A stretch of 64,000 nucleotides of DNA, taken from NCBI GenBank assembly GCA_023400055.1, contig JAEXFN010000005.1:62001-126000 (forward strand). The letters are read 5' to 3'. Origin of the DNA: Bacillota bacterium. GTDB taxonomy: Bacteria; Bacillota; UBA4882; UBA8346. A model generated the notes under the pieces. The model saw only the letters and a program-made list of their open reading frames with translations. It ran no database searches and had not been told where the DNA came from. Positions within the stretch are counted from its first letter, which is position 1. Every line of letters starts with the position of its first letter. Below, in pieces: positions 1-6,943 of this stretch. Both the position numbers and the translations under genes were made by a program.

Positions 1-54
1 GTTGGGTTCTTCTCCTCTTGGCTGGACGAGATAAACAAGGAGGAGTCCCTATAA
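1..54 (+). CDS. C-terminal end of an upstream gene (partial)
   Basis: Frame 1 is open from the first base and stops with TAA at 52-54, directly before the ATG of the methyltransferase gene. The 17 visible residues end in NKEESL. The AAGGAGG ribosome binding site of the next gene lies inside this tail, which suggests translational coupling and a shared operon. In methyltransferase-Vsr loci the neighbour is often the cognate restriction endonuclease, but too little is visible here to name the product. The open frame could also be chance. Confidence 0.45.
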   Translation, partial: VGFFSSWLDEINKEESL

Positions 55-1080
55 ATGCCTTATAATGCAATCGACTTATTCTGTGGATGCGGAGGCGTTA
101 CGCAAGGTCTCAAAAATGCGGGTTTTAACGTACTAGTGGGCGTGGAAAAGGGTGTGGCACCAGCTTTAGTCTACAGGGCAAATCACCCTGAAGTGAAGCT
201 TTTTGAAAACGATATTACGAAATTATCGCTAGACGAGGTGTCAGCGGCATGCGACGGACAAACAATCCATCTGCTTGCCGGATGCCCACCGTGTCAGGGC
301 TTTTCCTCAATAAGATGTCATAATCGTCGACAGCCAATAGACGATCCACGGAACACGCTGGTAAGCGAATATTTTAAATACATAGAGAAGTTCAAACCGT
401 ATGTTTTTATATTCGAAAACGTTCCTGCGATTGAAAGCTACCCCCTATTTATTGAAATACGGGATCGTTTAGCCGCTTTAGGATATGAATTGGATTATCG
501 TGTAGTAAACGTAGCGAATTACGGCGTTCCACAGAGACGGAAGCGCTTTGTTATGATTGGGTCAAAAATAGGGCGTATTCAAATTCCTGCTGGCGACAAC
601 CGTATTATTACCGTTAGGGACGTCATTGGAAATCTTGAGATGCCCGAAAAAAGTGACGATTATGCTCACACCATTGTTGCTCATCATATCCCCCGCATTT
701 TGGATATGATCCGCCTTGTGCCACACGATGGTGGCAGTCGAACCGATTTGCCGAATGAGTATGTGTTGGAATGCCACAAAAAAGATGGCATCGGTTTTAG
801 CGATGTATATGGACGGTTAAGTTGGGATGACGTTTCGTCGACGATTACCGGCGGATGTCTAAATCCGTCAAAGGGACGGTTTTTACACCCTGAACAAGAC
901 CGTGTAATTACGGCGCGAGAGGCCGCGATGTTGCAAACGTTCCCTCGCGATTATGTATTTCCTTCGGAAGTAACGAAAATGGACATAGCTTTAATGATTG
1001 GAAACGCGTTACCTCCGCAATTTGCATACCGTCAAGCGGAACATATACTTTCCGAAATAGAAAGAGGCGGTTTAATATGA
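55..1080 (+). CDS. DNA (cytosine-5-)-methyltransferase
   Basis: Transfers a methyl group from S-adenosylmethionine to C5 of cytosine in a specific DNA site. The 341 residues show the C5-methylase motifs in canonical order: motif I DLFCGCGG (7-14), motif IV GCPPCQGFS with catalytic Cys80, motif VI ENV (121-123), motif VIII QRRKRF (160-165), motif IX around TITGG (263-267) and motif X GNALPP (316-321). The stretch between VIII and IX, about residues 170-260, would hold the target recognition domain; its specificity cannot be read. The ATG follows AAGGAGG at 37-43. The stop overlaps the vsr start by four bases, so the two are co-translated. Base composition is more AT-rich than the metabolic genes to the right, suggesting transfer. 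No restriction enzyme is visible; it may lie to the left. Confidence 0.95.
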   Translation: MPYNAIDLFCGCGGVTQGLKNAGFNVLVGVEKGVAPALVYRANHPEVKLFENDITKLSLDEVSAACDGQTIHLLAGCPPCQGFSSIRCHNRRQPIDDPRNTLVSEYFKYIEKFKPYVFIFENVPAIESYPLFIEIRDRLAALGYELDYRVVNVANYGVPQRRKRFVMIGSKIGRIQIPAGDNRIITVRDVIGNLEMPEKSDDYAHTIVAHHIPRILDMIRLVPHDGGSRTDLPNEYVLECHKKDGIGFSDVYGRLSWDDVSSTITGGCLNPSKGRFLHPEQDRVITAREAAMLQTFPRDYVFPSEVTKMDIALMIGNALPPQFAYRQAEHILSEIERGGLI

Positions 1081-1523
1081 GCGACATATTTGATAAAAAT
1101 AAACGTTCCGAGATTATGAGCCATGTAAAGAGTTCGCATAATGCATCTACGGAAGAAAAACTTCTCGCCATATTTCGAGTTTATGGCATTAAAGGTTGGC
1201 GACGAAAATATAAAATATTTGGAAAACCAGACTTCGTCTTTCATCGTGAAAAGGTTGCCGTTTTCGTAGACGGTTGTTTTTGGCACGGCCACGATTGTCG
1301 AAACACTCGGCCGAAGCAAAACGAAAACTTTTGGCGGCGTAAAATATCACGGAATATGGAGCGTGATGAAGTTGTTACAAAGCATCTTGAGAAACTGGGA
1401 TGGACGGTTCTTCGCATTTGGGAATGCGAGTTGAAGAAGAAAAACACTGAGAAACTCCTTACCCGGCTTGAATCCGTTGGCTTTTGCCGATCCAATCTGG
1501 ATATTGATAATGATTGCAATTAG
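1077..1523 (+). CDS. vsr: Very short patch repair endonuclease (Vsr family)
   Basis: Nicks DNA 5' of the T in T:G mismatches that arise when 5-methylcytosine deaminates, and so offsets the mutagenic cost of the upstream methylase. The 148 residues match the usual Vsr length and pattern. An N-terminal SEIMSHVKS segment (11-19) is followed by GKPDFVF, whose Asp52 corresponds to the catalytic Asp51 of E. coli Vsr, and then FVDGCFWHGHDC (63-74) with the aromatic and His residues that wedge into the mismatch and bind metal. A late WTVLRIWECEL strand completes the endonuclease fold. ATGA overlap with the methylase indicates coupled translation. Methylase-Vsr pairing is a well-known arrangement, so the functional link is strong. 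Confidence 0.93.
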   Translation: MSDIFDKNKRSEIMSHVKSSHNASTEEKLLAIFRVYGIKGWRRKYKIFGKPDFVFHREKVAVFVDGCFWHGHDCRNTRPKQNENFWRRKISRNMERDEVVTKHLEKLGWTVLRIWECELKKKNTEKLLTRLESVGFCRSNLDIDNDCN

Positions 1524-1728
1524 TTCTCCGCTTTTAACCTAGGGAATCGGTCTCGACTACTTTCATTGTATCGAATGGCTCCTGAGCAAAGAAAAAATTC
1601 CAGGGAAGCCCTCGAAGACATATTCCGTTCAAATTAAAGCAGAGATTCAGTTGAAGAGGATTTGGACGTTCGCAATTTCGAAAGAGGGAAATGGAAGAAA
1701 GAGGAGCGCATAACTGTATCCCGACTCT

Positions 1729-1947
1729 TTAAATTTTCCTTTTATCCGTCCTCCCCAATAAATAATCCACACTCACCTCAAAAAGGTCGGCTAATTTTAG
1801 CAATGATTCCACGGTCGGATAATTAACCCCGGTCTCATAATAACTGATACTCGCCAGAGAAACGCCTAAATACCCAGCAATGTCTTTCCGCGATTTCCCA
1901 GCGAGTACCCTCTCGGATTGCAAGCGCCTGCCAAAAACATCCTTCAT
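1729..1947 (-). CDS. XRE-family helix-turn-helix regulator, short form
   Basis: A 72-residue protein that is almost entirely one Cro/C1-type DNA-binding domain. The first helices (FGRRLQSERVLAG) lead into the HTH at roughly residues 20-42 (KDIAGYLGVSLASISYYETG), and the C-terminus SVDYLLGRTD is the ending typical of this family. There is no ligand or dimerisation domain, so it probably acts as a small repressor. It lies on the minus strand, convergent with vsr, in the AT-rich acquired region. It could control the methylase module or be a phage-type leftover; the sequence does not decide this. Confidence 0.85.
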   Translation of the reverse strand: MKDVFGRRLQSERVLAGKSRKDIAGYLGVSLASISYYETGVNYPTVESLLKLADLFEVSVDYLLGRTDKRKI

Positions 1948-1966
1948 GTTTGGATTCTTTTCGTAT

Positions 1967-2090
1967 AAATCTTTTTTATAATCTCTCCAACCATCGGAAT
2001 CGAACTTTTGATAAAACCAAGCTTTTCCTCTGATAATTCGGCTTGAGATCAGCCAAAGTTCGTAACGTTTAGCGATACTGTCTTCCTGTG
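1967..2090 (-). pseudogene. Degenerate C-terminal fragment of an XRE regulator
   Basis: Reading the minus strand, this stretch aligns with the last codons of the 135-residue XRE gene at 3612-4019. The shared stretches are TCTCTCCA, then CTTTTGATAAAA against GCTTGATAAAAA, CCAAGCTTTTCCTC, and GTAACGTT near the left end. A single-base deletion and a gap of about 30 bases break the frame, and no N-terminal domain precedes it. It is therefore a decayed remnant of another copy of that gene, and shows that the XRE/Spo0E cassette once extended further left. Confidence 0.7.
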
Positions 2091-2121
2091 GGTATTCAGG
2101 TTAACTTTTTTATTCGGCAAG

Positions 2122-2616
2122 CTATTTTTTCTTTTCTCCCAAAACTTCCGGAAAAGCCCTTTCCAACTGTACCATCAACCAAGTTTTTAACTTCGCGTCA
2201 TCCTGCTTTCCTAAATCCGAGAGATATTTCAAATAATCATCTAAAGTTTTTTGATCGAATTGCCCTTTTGCTTCTTCAATAGTCAGTAAAGATCGTAGTT
2301 CCTTATATTTCGGATCTTTAAGAAGTTCTGCCAATCCTTCGCTGAATTTAGATATTCCCAAAAGTTTAATGCCATTATTCAGATAATCCTCGCCTGAGAG
2401 CAGCATCTCTCCTTGTCCGGTCAGGACCCAGTCTGGATTGATGGCAAAACGAGCCATCAATGCGTAAAAGACGGTTTTGGACGGCTTAACTTTTCCTAGT
2501 TCAATCTTGGAATAGTTAGATTGACTCATACCGATCTCGGCGCTAAAGTCCGTTTGATTCAATTTATAATAATTACGGATGATTTGAAGGCGTTCGATAT
2601 AATCTTTTTTAATCAT
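2122..2616 (-). CDS. XRE-family transcriptional regulator, 164 residues
   Basis: The N-terminal third is a Cro/C1-type helix-turn-helix: IRNYYKLNQTDFSAEIGMSQ, then SNYSKIELGKVKP at roughly residues 13-45. It continues into INPDWVLTGQGEML, a signature of phage-type XRE repressors. The remaining 90 or so residues are helical and unassigned, ending in a lysine-rich tail (GEKKK). The promoter region to its right carries two TTAACTA-type inverted repeats, one of them between the -35 and -10 boxes of a rightward promoter. The simplest reading is a repressor that controls itself and the rightward transcript. Target genes beyond that are unknown. Confidence 0.85.
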   Translation of the reverse strand: MIKKDYIERLQIIRNYYKLNQTDFSAEIGMSQSNYSKIELGKVKPSKTVFYALMARFAINPDWVLTGQGEMLLSGEDYLNNGIKLLGISKFSEGLAELLKDPKYKELRSLLTIEEAKGQFDQKTLDDYLKYLSDLGKQDDAKLKTWLMVQLERAFPEVLGEKKK

Positions 2617-2618
2617 AT

Positions 2619-2661
2619 TAACTAGTTACCTCTTGACAATTAGTTAAATTAACTATAAAAT
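2619..2661 (+). promoter_or_regulatory. Rightward promoter with two palindromic operators
   Basis: TTGACA at 2633-2638 and TAAAAT at 2656-2661 are separated by 17 bp. The perfect palindrome TAACTAGTTA lies at 2619-2628, just upstream of the -35. The perfect inverted repeat TAGTTAAATTAACTA at 2641-2655 fills the spacer. Both share the half-site TAACTA/TAGTTA. This looks like an operator pair for the XRE repressor whose start codon lies at 2616, able to shut off the rightward transcript toward the Spo0E gene at 2813. Confidence 0.65.
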
Positions 2662-2812
2662 GAAGATGAAATAAATGGTAAATATTATTAATAAGTAAAA
2701 AAAACAATACAACAGTCCAAACCTCAATTTACTGTTTGGCCGTGATTTTTTATTGCCTAAAATTACCGATGTTTAATTATACCATATTCTGCCTAGTAAG
2801 TAATAGGAGACC

Positions 2813-3013
2813 ATGCCGCAAATCGCCAAAAAAAACGAATCATCCCTCAAACAACAGATCGCCGCCAGCCGCGCCAGGCTCCAACGCCTCTGGAACATCT
2901 ACGGCCAAACCAACCCCGTGGTCCTGGCCGCCAGCATCGAGCTGGACGAACTGATCAACAGCTATCACCGGCAGAATAAGACCCAAGACCTGAACCATGA
3001 TTCGTCGGATTAA
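2813..3013 (+). CDS. Spo0E-like aspartyl-phosphate phosphatase, copy 1
   Basis: A 66-residue protein of the Spo0E family, which dephosphorylates Spo0A~P and holds back entry into sporulation. Visible features are a first helix (LKQQIAASRARLQRLWNIYG, about 12-31), the loop TNPVVLAA, and the signature SIELDELI (41-48). That is the SxELD motif, with Ile where many members have Gln, followed by a polar tail. An AGGAGA precedes the ATG by only a few bases, shorter than usual; the second copy has the same arrangement. The promoter at 2633-2661 with XRE-type operators lies upstream. The gene is nearly identical to 4170-4370 and partly to 5057-5127, so it belongs to a duplicated cassette. Confidence 0.85.
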   Translation: MPQIAKKNESSLKQQIAASRARLQRLWNIYGQTNPVVLAASIELDELINSYHRQNKTQDLNHDSSD

Positions 3014-3096
3014 CGGATTGGCAGGATTTAAAACACCGTTCGGGGTAATTGAATCATGCTAATCCTTAAATCCTACAAATCAAAGTTCGAGATGCG

Positions 3097-3275
3097 GATG
3101 ATATTTTTTGCGTACGAAAACGATACTTCAGGACCGGCTTTTTGCAATATAATATTAATCATGGCAGTCGTTTTTCATTGAAGAGTCCGTCGGTTTCACC
3201 GACGGACTTTCGGTCATGGGTTACTCGCATTGCTCATGCCCCGGTTTTCTAAGCGGAGCTAACTTGATAATCATC
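3097..3275 (+). repeat. Dispersed repeat A, copy 1 (MITE-like, hairpin core)
   Basis: About 180 bp, starting GATGATATTT and ending GATAATCATC, whose reverse complement GATGATTATC resembles the start, so the ends form an imperfect terminal inverted repeat. Internally it has a conserved CGATACTTC, a TATAATATT box, and a hairpin GTCCGTCGGT-TTC-ACCGACGGAC. Four further copies lie at 4451, 5210, 5943 and 12856. No coding capacity is seen. A mobile miniature element or a small structured transcript are both possible. Confidence 0.8.
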
Positions 3276-3343
3276 AATCCTTTAATCGTTGAATCGGACA
3301 AATCAAGGTTCAGACAAAGGCTCCGATGACAGGCCCCAATTCC

Positions 3344-3614
3344 GATCGGAGCTCCTCAGGCAAACAGTAACCACTCGCCGCTAAGGAGGGCGGCGGACGA
3401 CGCTTCTTTTCGAGGATGAAAAACAGCGGTCGGGGACGGAAGCCTATACTTGATTGACAGACAGAATGCCATGGATGGCGGCGACCCACAAGAACCTTGG
3501 ATGAATAAGGGGGTGTCGGGACCTTGGTCCTGACTGGGAGGATACCAAAGGATGTCCCACCACATCCTTTGGTCCTGGGGGTTCGGGGGCGGGAAAAGTC
3601 CCCGTGGACATTCA
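3344..3614 (+). repeat. Dispersed structured repeat B, copy 1
   Basis: About 270 bp, starting near GATCGGAGCTCCTCAGG and ending CCCCGTGGACATTCA. Predicted hairpins in order are CGCCGC/GCGGCG with an 8-base loop, GGACC-TT-GGTCC, CCAAAGGATGT/ACATCCTTTGG with a 6-base loop, and a G-rich end (GGGGGCGGGAAAAGTCCCC). Copies at 4736 and 5503 are nearly identical. The distant copy at 59930 keeps all three hairpins with changes on both arms. The left end abuts repeat A and the right end runs into the XRE gene tail. No open frame here looks real. Confidence 0.8.
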
Positions 3615-4019
3615 GTTTTGCTTACAAATTTCTTCTACTATCTCTCCAGCCATATGAATTGAACGCTTGATAAAAACCAAGCTTTTCCTCCGGTAATCCG
3701 GCGAGAGATCAACTAAAGCACCTCGAAGCAACTTCAAAACTTCAGCTTCCTCATCCGTAACGTTCATCGAAACTGTGTTTTTGGTTACAGAACCGGTTAT
3801 TTTCCTCTGTTCGCCGTGACAATGTCCCGTAGCCAAAAAATCAAGCGAAACCTCAAAATGAGCGGCAATCTTAATTAACGTATCAAGATCCGGTTGCGCG
3901 CGATCGGTTTCCCAATTCGCCATAGTGGAACGATTGATACAAAGTAGCTTCGCCAATTCATCCTGGGTCTGATTCTGTTGAGTTCGTAAATTCTTGATTC
4001 GCTCGCCTAATGTGCTCAT
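3612..4019 (-). CDS. XRE-family transcriptional regulator, 135 residues
   Basis: A DNA-binding regulator with a classical N-terminal Cro/C1 domain: LGERIKNLRTQQNQTQDELA, then INRSTMANWETDRAQPD and a third part ending VSLDFLATG, over roughly residues 4-64. The C-terminal half (DEEAEVLKLLRGALVDLSPD and onward) is predicted helical and probably dimerises. The gene is divergent from the Spo0E-like gene at 4170. The 150-bp gap holds a consensus rightward promoter, so it may control that phosphatase, giving a two-gene sporulation-timing cassette. Fragments of its 3' end are found at 1967-2090 and 5012-5056. The stop codon lies at the border with repeat B. Confidence 0.88.
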   Translation of the reverse strand: MSTLGERIKNLRTQQNQTQDELAKLLCINRSTMANWETDRAQPDLDTLIKIAAHFEVSLDFLATGHCHGEQRKITGSVTKNTVSMNVTDEEAEVLKLLRGALVDLSPDYRRKSLVFIKRSIHMAGEIVEEICKQN

Positions 4020-4093
4020 GTTTCACGCTCCAACTCAATCATATAGTAGAAAGAGTTTTTGGTAAATTTTTGTGTGAAAACATGACGAGAAAC

Positions 4094-4122
4094 TTGAAAA
4101 TAAATCTATTAATGTGTATAAT
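4094..4122 (+). promoter_or_regulatory. Promoter of Spo0E-like gene copy 2
   Basis: TTGAAA at 4094-4099 and TATAAT at 4117-4122 are separated by exactly 17 bp, close to the sigma-A consensus. It lies 48 bp before the ATG at 4170 and faces away from the XRE gene. Confidence 0.75.
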
Positions 4123-4169
4123 ATGGACAGAAGTTACCGATTTACATATTGAGCAAGGTACAGGAGAGC

Positions 4170-4370
4170 ATGCCGCAAATCGCTGAGAAAAACGAATCAA
4201 CCCTCAAACAACAAATCGCCGCCAGCCGTGTCAAGCTCCAACGTCTCTGGAACATCTACGGCCAAACCAACCCCGTGGTCCTGGCCGCCAGCATCGAGCT
4301 GGACGAACTGATCAACCGCTATCATCGGCAGAATAAGACCCAAGATCTGAACCTTGATTCGTCGAATTAA
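4170..4370 (+). CDS. Spo0E-like aspartyl-phosphate phosphatase, copy 2
   Basis: A 66-residue near-twin of the gene at 2813, with the same SIELDELI signature at residues 41-48 and the same helix-loop-helix layout; only a few conservative substitutions are seen (K/E, A/V, R/K, S/R, H/L, D/N). The family removes phosphate from Spo0A. An in-frame TTG at 4149 exists, but the ATG matches the start of copy 1 and an AGGAGA box lies just before it. The gene has its own consensus promoter at 4094-4122 and is divergent from an XRE gene. Keeping two intact copies next to their regulators suggests dosage or selection. Repeat A follows at once. Confidence 0.85.
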   Translation: MPQIAEKNESTLKQQIAASRVKLQRLWNIYGQTNPVVLAASIELDELINRYHRQNKTQDLNLDSSN

Positions 4371-4450
4371 CGGATTGGCAGGATTTAAAACACGTTCGGG
4401 ATATTGAATCATGTTAATCCTTGAATCCTACGAATCATGGCTCAGGAGGC

Positions 4451-4630
4451 GAATGATATTTTTCACGTACAAAAACGATACTTCATGCCCGGCTTTTTGC
4501 AATATAATATTAATCATGGAAGTTATTTTTCATTGGAGAGTCCGTCGGTTTCACCGACGGACTTTCGGCCATGGGTCACCTGCATTGCCTATGCCCCGTT
4601 TTTCTATGCGGAGCTAACTTGATAATTATC
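4451..4630 (+). repeat. Dispersed repeat A, copy 2
   Basis: Same layout as the copy at 3097: AATGATATTTTT start, TATAATATTAATCATGG box, hairpin GTCCGTCGGT/ACCGACGGAC, and end GATAATTATC. It lies directly downstream of Spo0E copy 2. Confidence 0.8.
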
Positions 4631-4735
4631 AATCCTTGAATCAGGCGAATCATGGTTTAGACAAAAGACCTTAATACCGACTTATCTTCCCTCCATCCTT
4701 GATAAGGAAGGAGAGTAGTCATTTCAGAAACGTGA

Positions 4736-5005
4736 ATCGGAGCTCCTCAGGCAAACAGTAACCACCCGCCGCTAAGGAGGGCGGCGGACGACGCTTCTTT
4801 TTCTGGATGAAAAACAGCGGTCGGGGACGGAAGCCATACCTAATTGACAGACAGAATGCCATGGATGGCGGCGGCTCACAAGAACCCCGGATGAATAAAG
4901 GGGGTGTCGGGACCTTGGTCCTGACTGGGAGGATTCCAAAGGATGTCCCATTACATCCTTTGGTCCTGGGGGTTCGGGGGCGGGAAAAGTCCCCGTGGAA
5001 ATTCA
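4736..5005 (+). repeat. Dispersed structured repeat B, copy 2
   Basis: Nearly identical to the copy at 3344, with all three hairpins intact (CGCCGC/GCGGCG, GGACC/GGTCC, CCAAAGGATGT/ACATCCTTTGG) and the same GGGGGCGGGAAAAGTCCCC end. Its right border again meets a fragment of the XRE gene tail. Confidence 0.8.
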
Positions 5006-5011
5006 TTTCGG

Positions 5012-5056
5012 CTTACAAATTTCCTCTATTATCTCTCCAGCAATCTGAATTGAACG
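5012..5056 (-). pseudogene. Fragment of the XRE gene 3' end
   Basis: On the minus strand this matches the last ~14 codons of the XRE gene at 3612 (shared blocks GCTTACAAATTT and TATCTCTCCAGC, then TGAATTGAACG). It then stops abruptly at the junction with the Spo0E fragment. The rest of the XRE gene, the intergenic promoter and the first half of a Spo0E gene are missing, as expected from one deletion. Confidence 0.75.
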
Positions 5057-5127
5057 TGGACGAACTAATCAACCGCTATCACCGGCAGAATAAGACCCAA
5101 GATCTGAACCTTGATTCGTCGGATTAA
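5057..5127 (+). pseudogene. Truncated Spo0E-like gene, 3' end only
   Basis: It encodes only the last ~23 residues of the Spo0E-like protein (DELINRYHRQNK and the tail), lacking the first helix, the SxELD serine and any start codon. It is fused head-on to the XRE tail at 5056. This is a dead copy left by a deletion of roughly 640 bp in an XRE/Spo0E cassette. Confidence 0.8.
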
Positions 5128-5209
5128 CGGATTGGCAGGATTTAAAACACCGTTCGAGATAATTGAATCATTTTAATCCTTGAATCCTACCAATCATGGT
5201 TTGGGAGGC

Positions 5210-5389
5210 GAATGATATTCTTTGGGTACAAAAACGATACTTCATATCCGGCTTTTCGCGATATAATATCGATCGTGGAAGTTGTTTTTCATTGGAGAGT
5301 CCGTCGGTTTCACCGACGGACTTTTGGCCATGGGTCACCCGCATTGCCCATGCCCCGGTTTCCTATGTGGAGCTAACTTGATAATCATC
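5210..5389 (+). repeat. Dispersed repeat A, copy 3
   Basis: Same family as 3097: GAATGATATT start, CGATACTTCATATCCGGC, TATAATATCGATC box, hairpin GTCCGTCGGT/ACCGACGGAC, end GATAATCATC. Confidence 0.8.
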
Positions 5390-5502
5390 GATCCTTTGAT
5401 CCTTGAATCAGGCGAATCATGATTTAGACAAAAGGCCTTAAATACCGACTTATCTTCCCTCCATCCTTGATAAGGAAGGAGAGGGGTCATTTCAGAAACG
5501 TG

Positions 5503-5774
5503 AATCGGAGCTCCTCAGTCAAACAGTAACCACCCGCCGCTAAGGAGGGCGGCGGACGACGCTTCTTTTCCTGGATGAAAAACAGCGGTCGGGGACGGAA
5601 GCCTATACCTAATTGACAGACAGAATGCCAAGGATGGCGGCGACCCACAAGAACCCCGGATGAATAAGGGGGTGTCGGGACCTTGGTCCTGACTGGGAGG
5701 ATTCCAAAGGATGTCCCATTACATCCTTTGGTCCTGAGGGTTCGGGGGCGGGAAAAGTCCCCGTGGACATTCAA
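5503..5774 (+). repeat. Dispersed structured repeat B, copy 3
   Basis: Nearly identical to copies 1 and 2, with all hairpins preserved. After its right border (CCCCGTGGACATTCA) the sequence is unrelated for about 40 bp, then shows CTTCCTTACAAATCTCCTCC, a faint echo of the XRE tail. The stretch 5775-5942 holds no other recognisable feature. Confidence 0.8.
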
Positions 5775-5942
5775 ATATCTCACAGAATGAACATCACCAA
5801 AAAATTCATCAATCTTCCTTACAAATCTCCTCCCACTTGCCCGCTCGCAGGCGGAATCCTTGTGTTAGGCCCGAAAATTTAAATCATCATACCCAAAAAT
5901 CCTCCAATTAAAGTTCAGACAACGATAGGTTGATTTCATGCG

Positions 5943-6121
5943 GCTGATACTTTTCGGGTACGAAAACGATACTTCATATCCGGCTTTTTGCAATATAATA
6001 TCGATCATGGAAGTTATTTTTCATTGGAGAGTCCGTCGGTTTCACCGACGGACTTCCGCTCATGGGTCACCCGCATTGTCCATGCCCCGGCTTCCCATGC
6101 GGAGCGGACTTGATAATCATC
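5943..6121 (+). repeat. Dispersed repeat A, copy 4
   Basis: Same family as 3097: CTGATACTTTTCGGGTAC start, TATAATATCGATCATGG box, hairpin GTCCGTCGGT/ACCGACGGAC, end GATAATCATC at 6112-6121. It is not followed by a B element; the nitroreductase gene starts about 100 bp downstream. Confidence 0.8.
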
Positions 6122-6227
6122 TGGTGACTTATTTTTTTAGTGAATTTTGAGGTAAGGCGGGAGGAATATTTTGCCAAGAGAAGAATCCACTCCGAATACG
6201 GACAGAATGAAAAGGAGGGGATTGGAC

Positions 6228-6884
6228 TTGAAAAAGTTTATAGCGTTCATGATAGCGCTGTCGCTGATTACGATAGGGACCGGGGCCGCTTTTGCCGTTG
6301 CGGCTGCCGGAACCGATATCAAGTTGGCCAACCCGCCCGAATCGCTCGGGGTGGACTTGATGGACGCCTTGCTGCAGCGTCAATCCATCCGCAGCGGATT
6401 TACCGGCCGGGAGCTATCCCAACGGGATTTGGCGACGATTTTATGGGCGGCCAACGGCGTCAACCGCAAAAACGGCCAGCGGACCGCGCCAACCGCATTG
6501 GGCAAATACTTTATCGATCTTTATGTCGCCGCCAATGCAGGGGTATATCAATATGATCCGGACGGGAATCTCCTGCGACGGGTATCCGCGCATAACATTA
6601 AAGGCCGGATCGGAACGCAATCCGATATCGGGACGGCTTCCCATGTCTTGATTCTCGTGGCGAAGCTGCGAATGCTCCCACCCGCGATGGATCGGACCGC
6701 CAAGCTTAGCATGGCCAACGGAACCGCGGGAACGATCGCCGAAAATGTTTACCTGATCGCCGCGGCTTTGAAATTGGGCACCCGTTTGGTGGCCTCTCTC
6801 AACGAGAACAATATCCGGACGGAACTGCAACTGGACCCGGACGATGTTCCGCTGTACATAATGCCGTTGGGTTATGTGAAATAA
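6228..6884 (+). CDS. SagB/ThcOx-like nitroreductase-family protein with signal peptide
   Basis: A probable flavin-dependent oxidoreductase-fold protein of 218 residues. The TTG start at 6228 is chosen because AAAGGAGG lies at 6211-6218. It gives an N-terminal KKF, a hydrophobic core FIAFMIALSLITIGTG and an Ala-rich cleavage region, so export is likely. The mature part begins LMDALLQRQSIRSG, the FMN-phosphate-binding RxSxR-like start of the nitroreductase fold. It continues with LATILWAANGVNR and TAPTALG, then AGTIAENVYLIAAALKLGT, the helix typical of SagB-type proteins. Substrate and electron donor are unknown. No thiazole/oxazole biosynthetic partners flank it. An exported flavoprotein is unusual for this fold. 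It stands alone between repeat A4 and a terminator. Confidence 0.8.
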   Translation: MKKFIAFMIALSLITIGTGAAFAVAAAGTDIKLANPPESLGVDLMDALLQRQSIRSGFTGRELSQRDLATILWAANGVNRKNGQRTAPTALGKYFIDLYVAANAGVYQYDPDGNLLRRVSAHNIKGRIGTQSDIGTASHVLILVAKLRMLPPAMDRTAKLSMANGTAGTIAENVYLIAAALKLGTRLVASLNENNIRTELQLDPDDVPLYIMPLGYVK

Positions 6885-6915
6885 AACAGGATGAAGACTT
6901 ATTGTGTTCGCTGGA

Positions 6916-6943
6916 AAAGCCCCGGATCAAGCGGGGCTTTTTT
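6916..6943 (+). terminator. Rho-independent terminator after the nitroreductase-like gene
   Basis: Stem AAAGCCCCG (6916-6924) pairs with CGGGGCTTT (6932-6940) across a 7-base loop and runs into T's. It lies 31 bp after the stop codon. The following stretch to 7121 holds only a copy of the short dispersed motif AATCCTTGAATCAGGCGAAT. Confidence 0.9.

Larger units (their letters stand above)
4302..5774 (+). repeat. Direct duplication of a ~760-bp segment
   Basis: The block 4302-5005 (3' end of Spo0E copy 2, repeat A2, repeat B2) is repeated at 5059-5774 (3' end of a truncated Spo0E, A3, B3) in the same order and orientation with only scattered changes. Both copies also share a unique segment just before B, around CCATCCTTGATAAGGAAGGAG, which copy 1 at 3.3 kb lacks. 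The duplication is therefore younger than the split from copy 1. Confidence 0.8.

Noticed and set aside
3344..3614. Repeat B as a HEARO/IscB omega RNA or a group II intron
   Set aside because: No IscB, TnpB or reverse transcriptase gene is near any copy, and the blocks I can recall of those RNAs do not match; left as an unassigned structured element.
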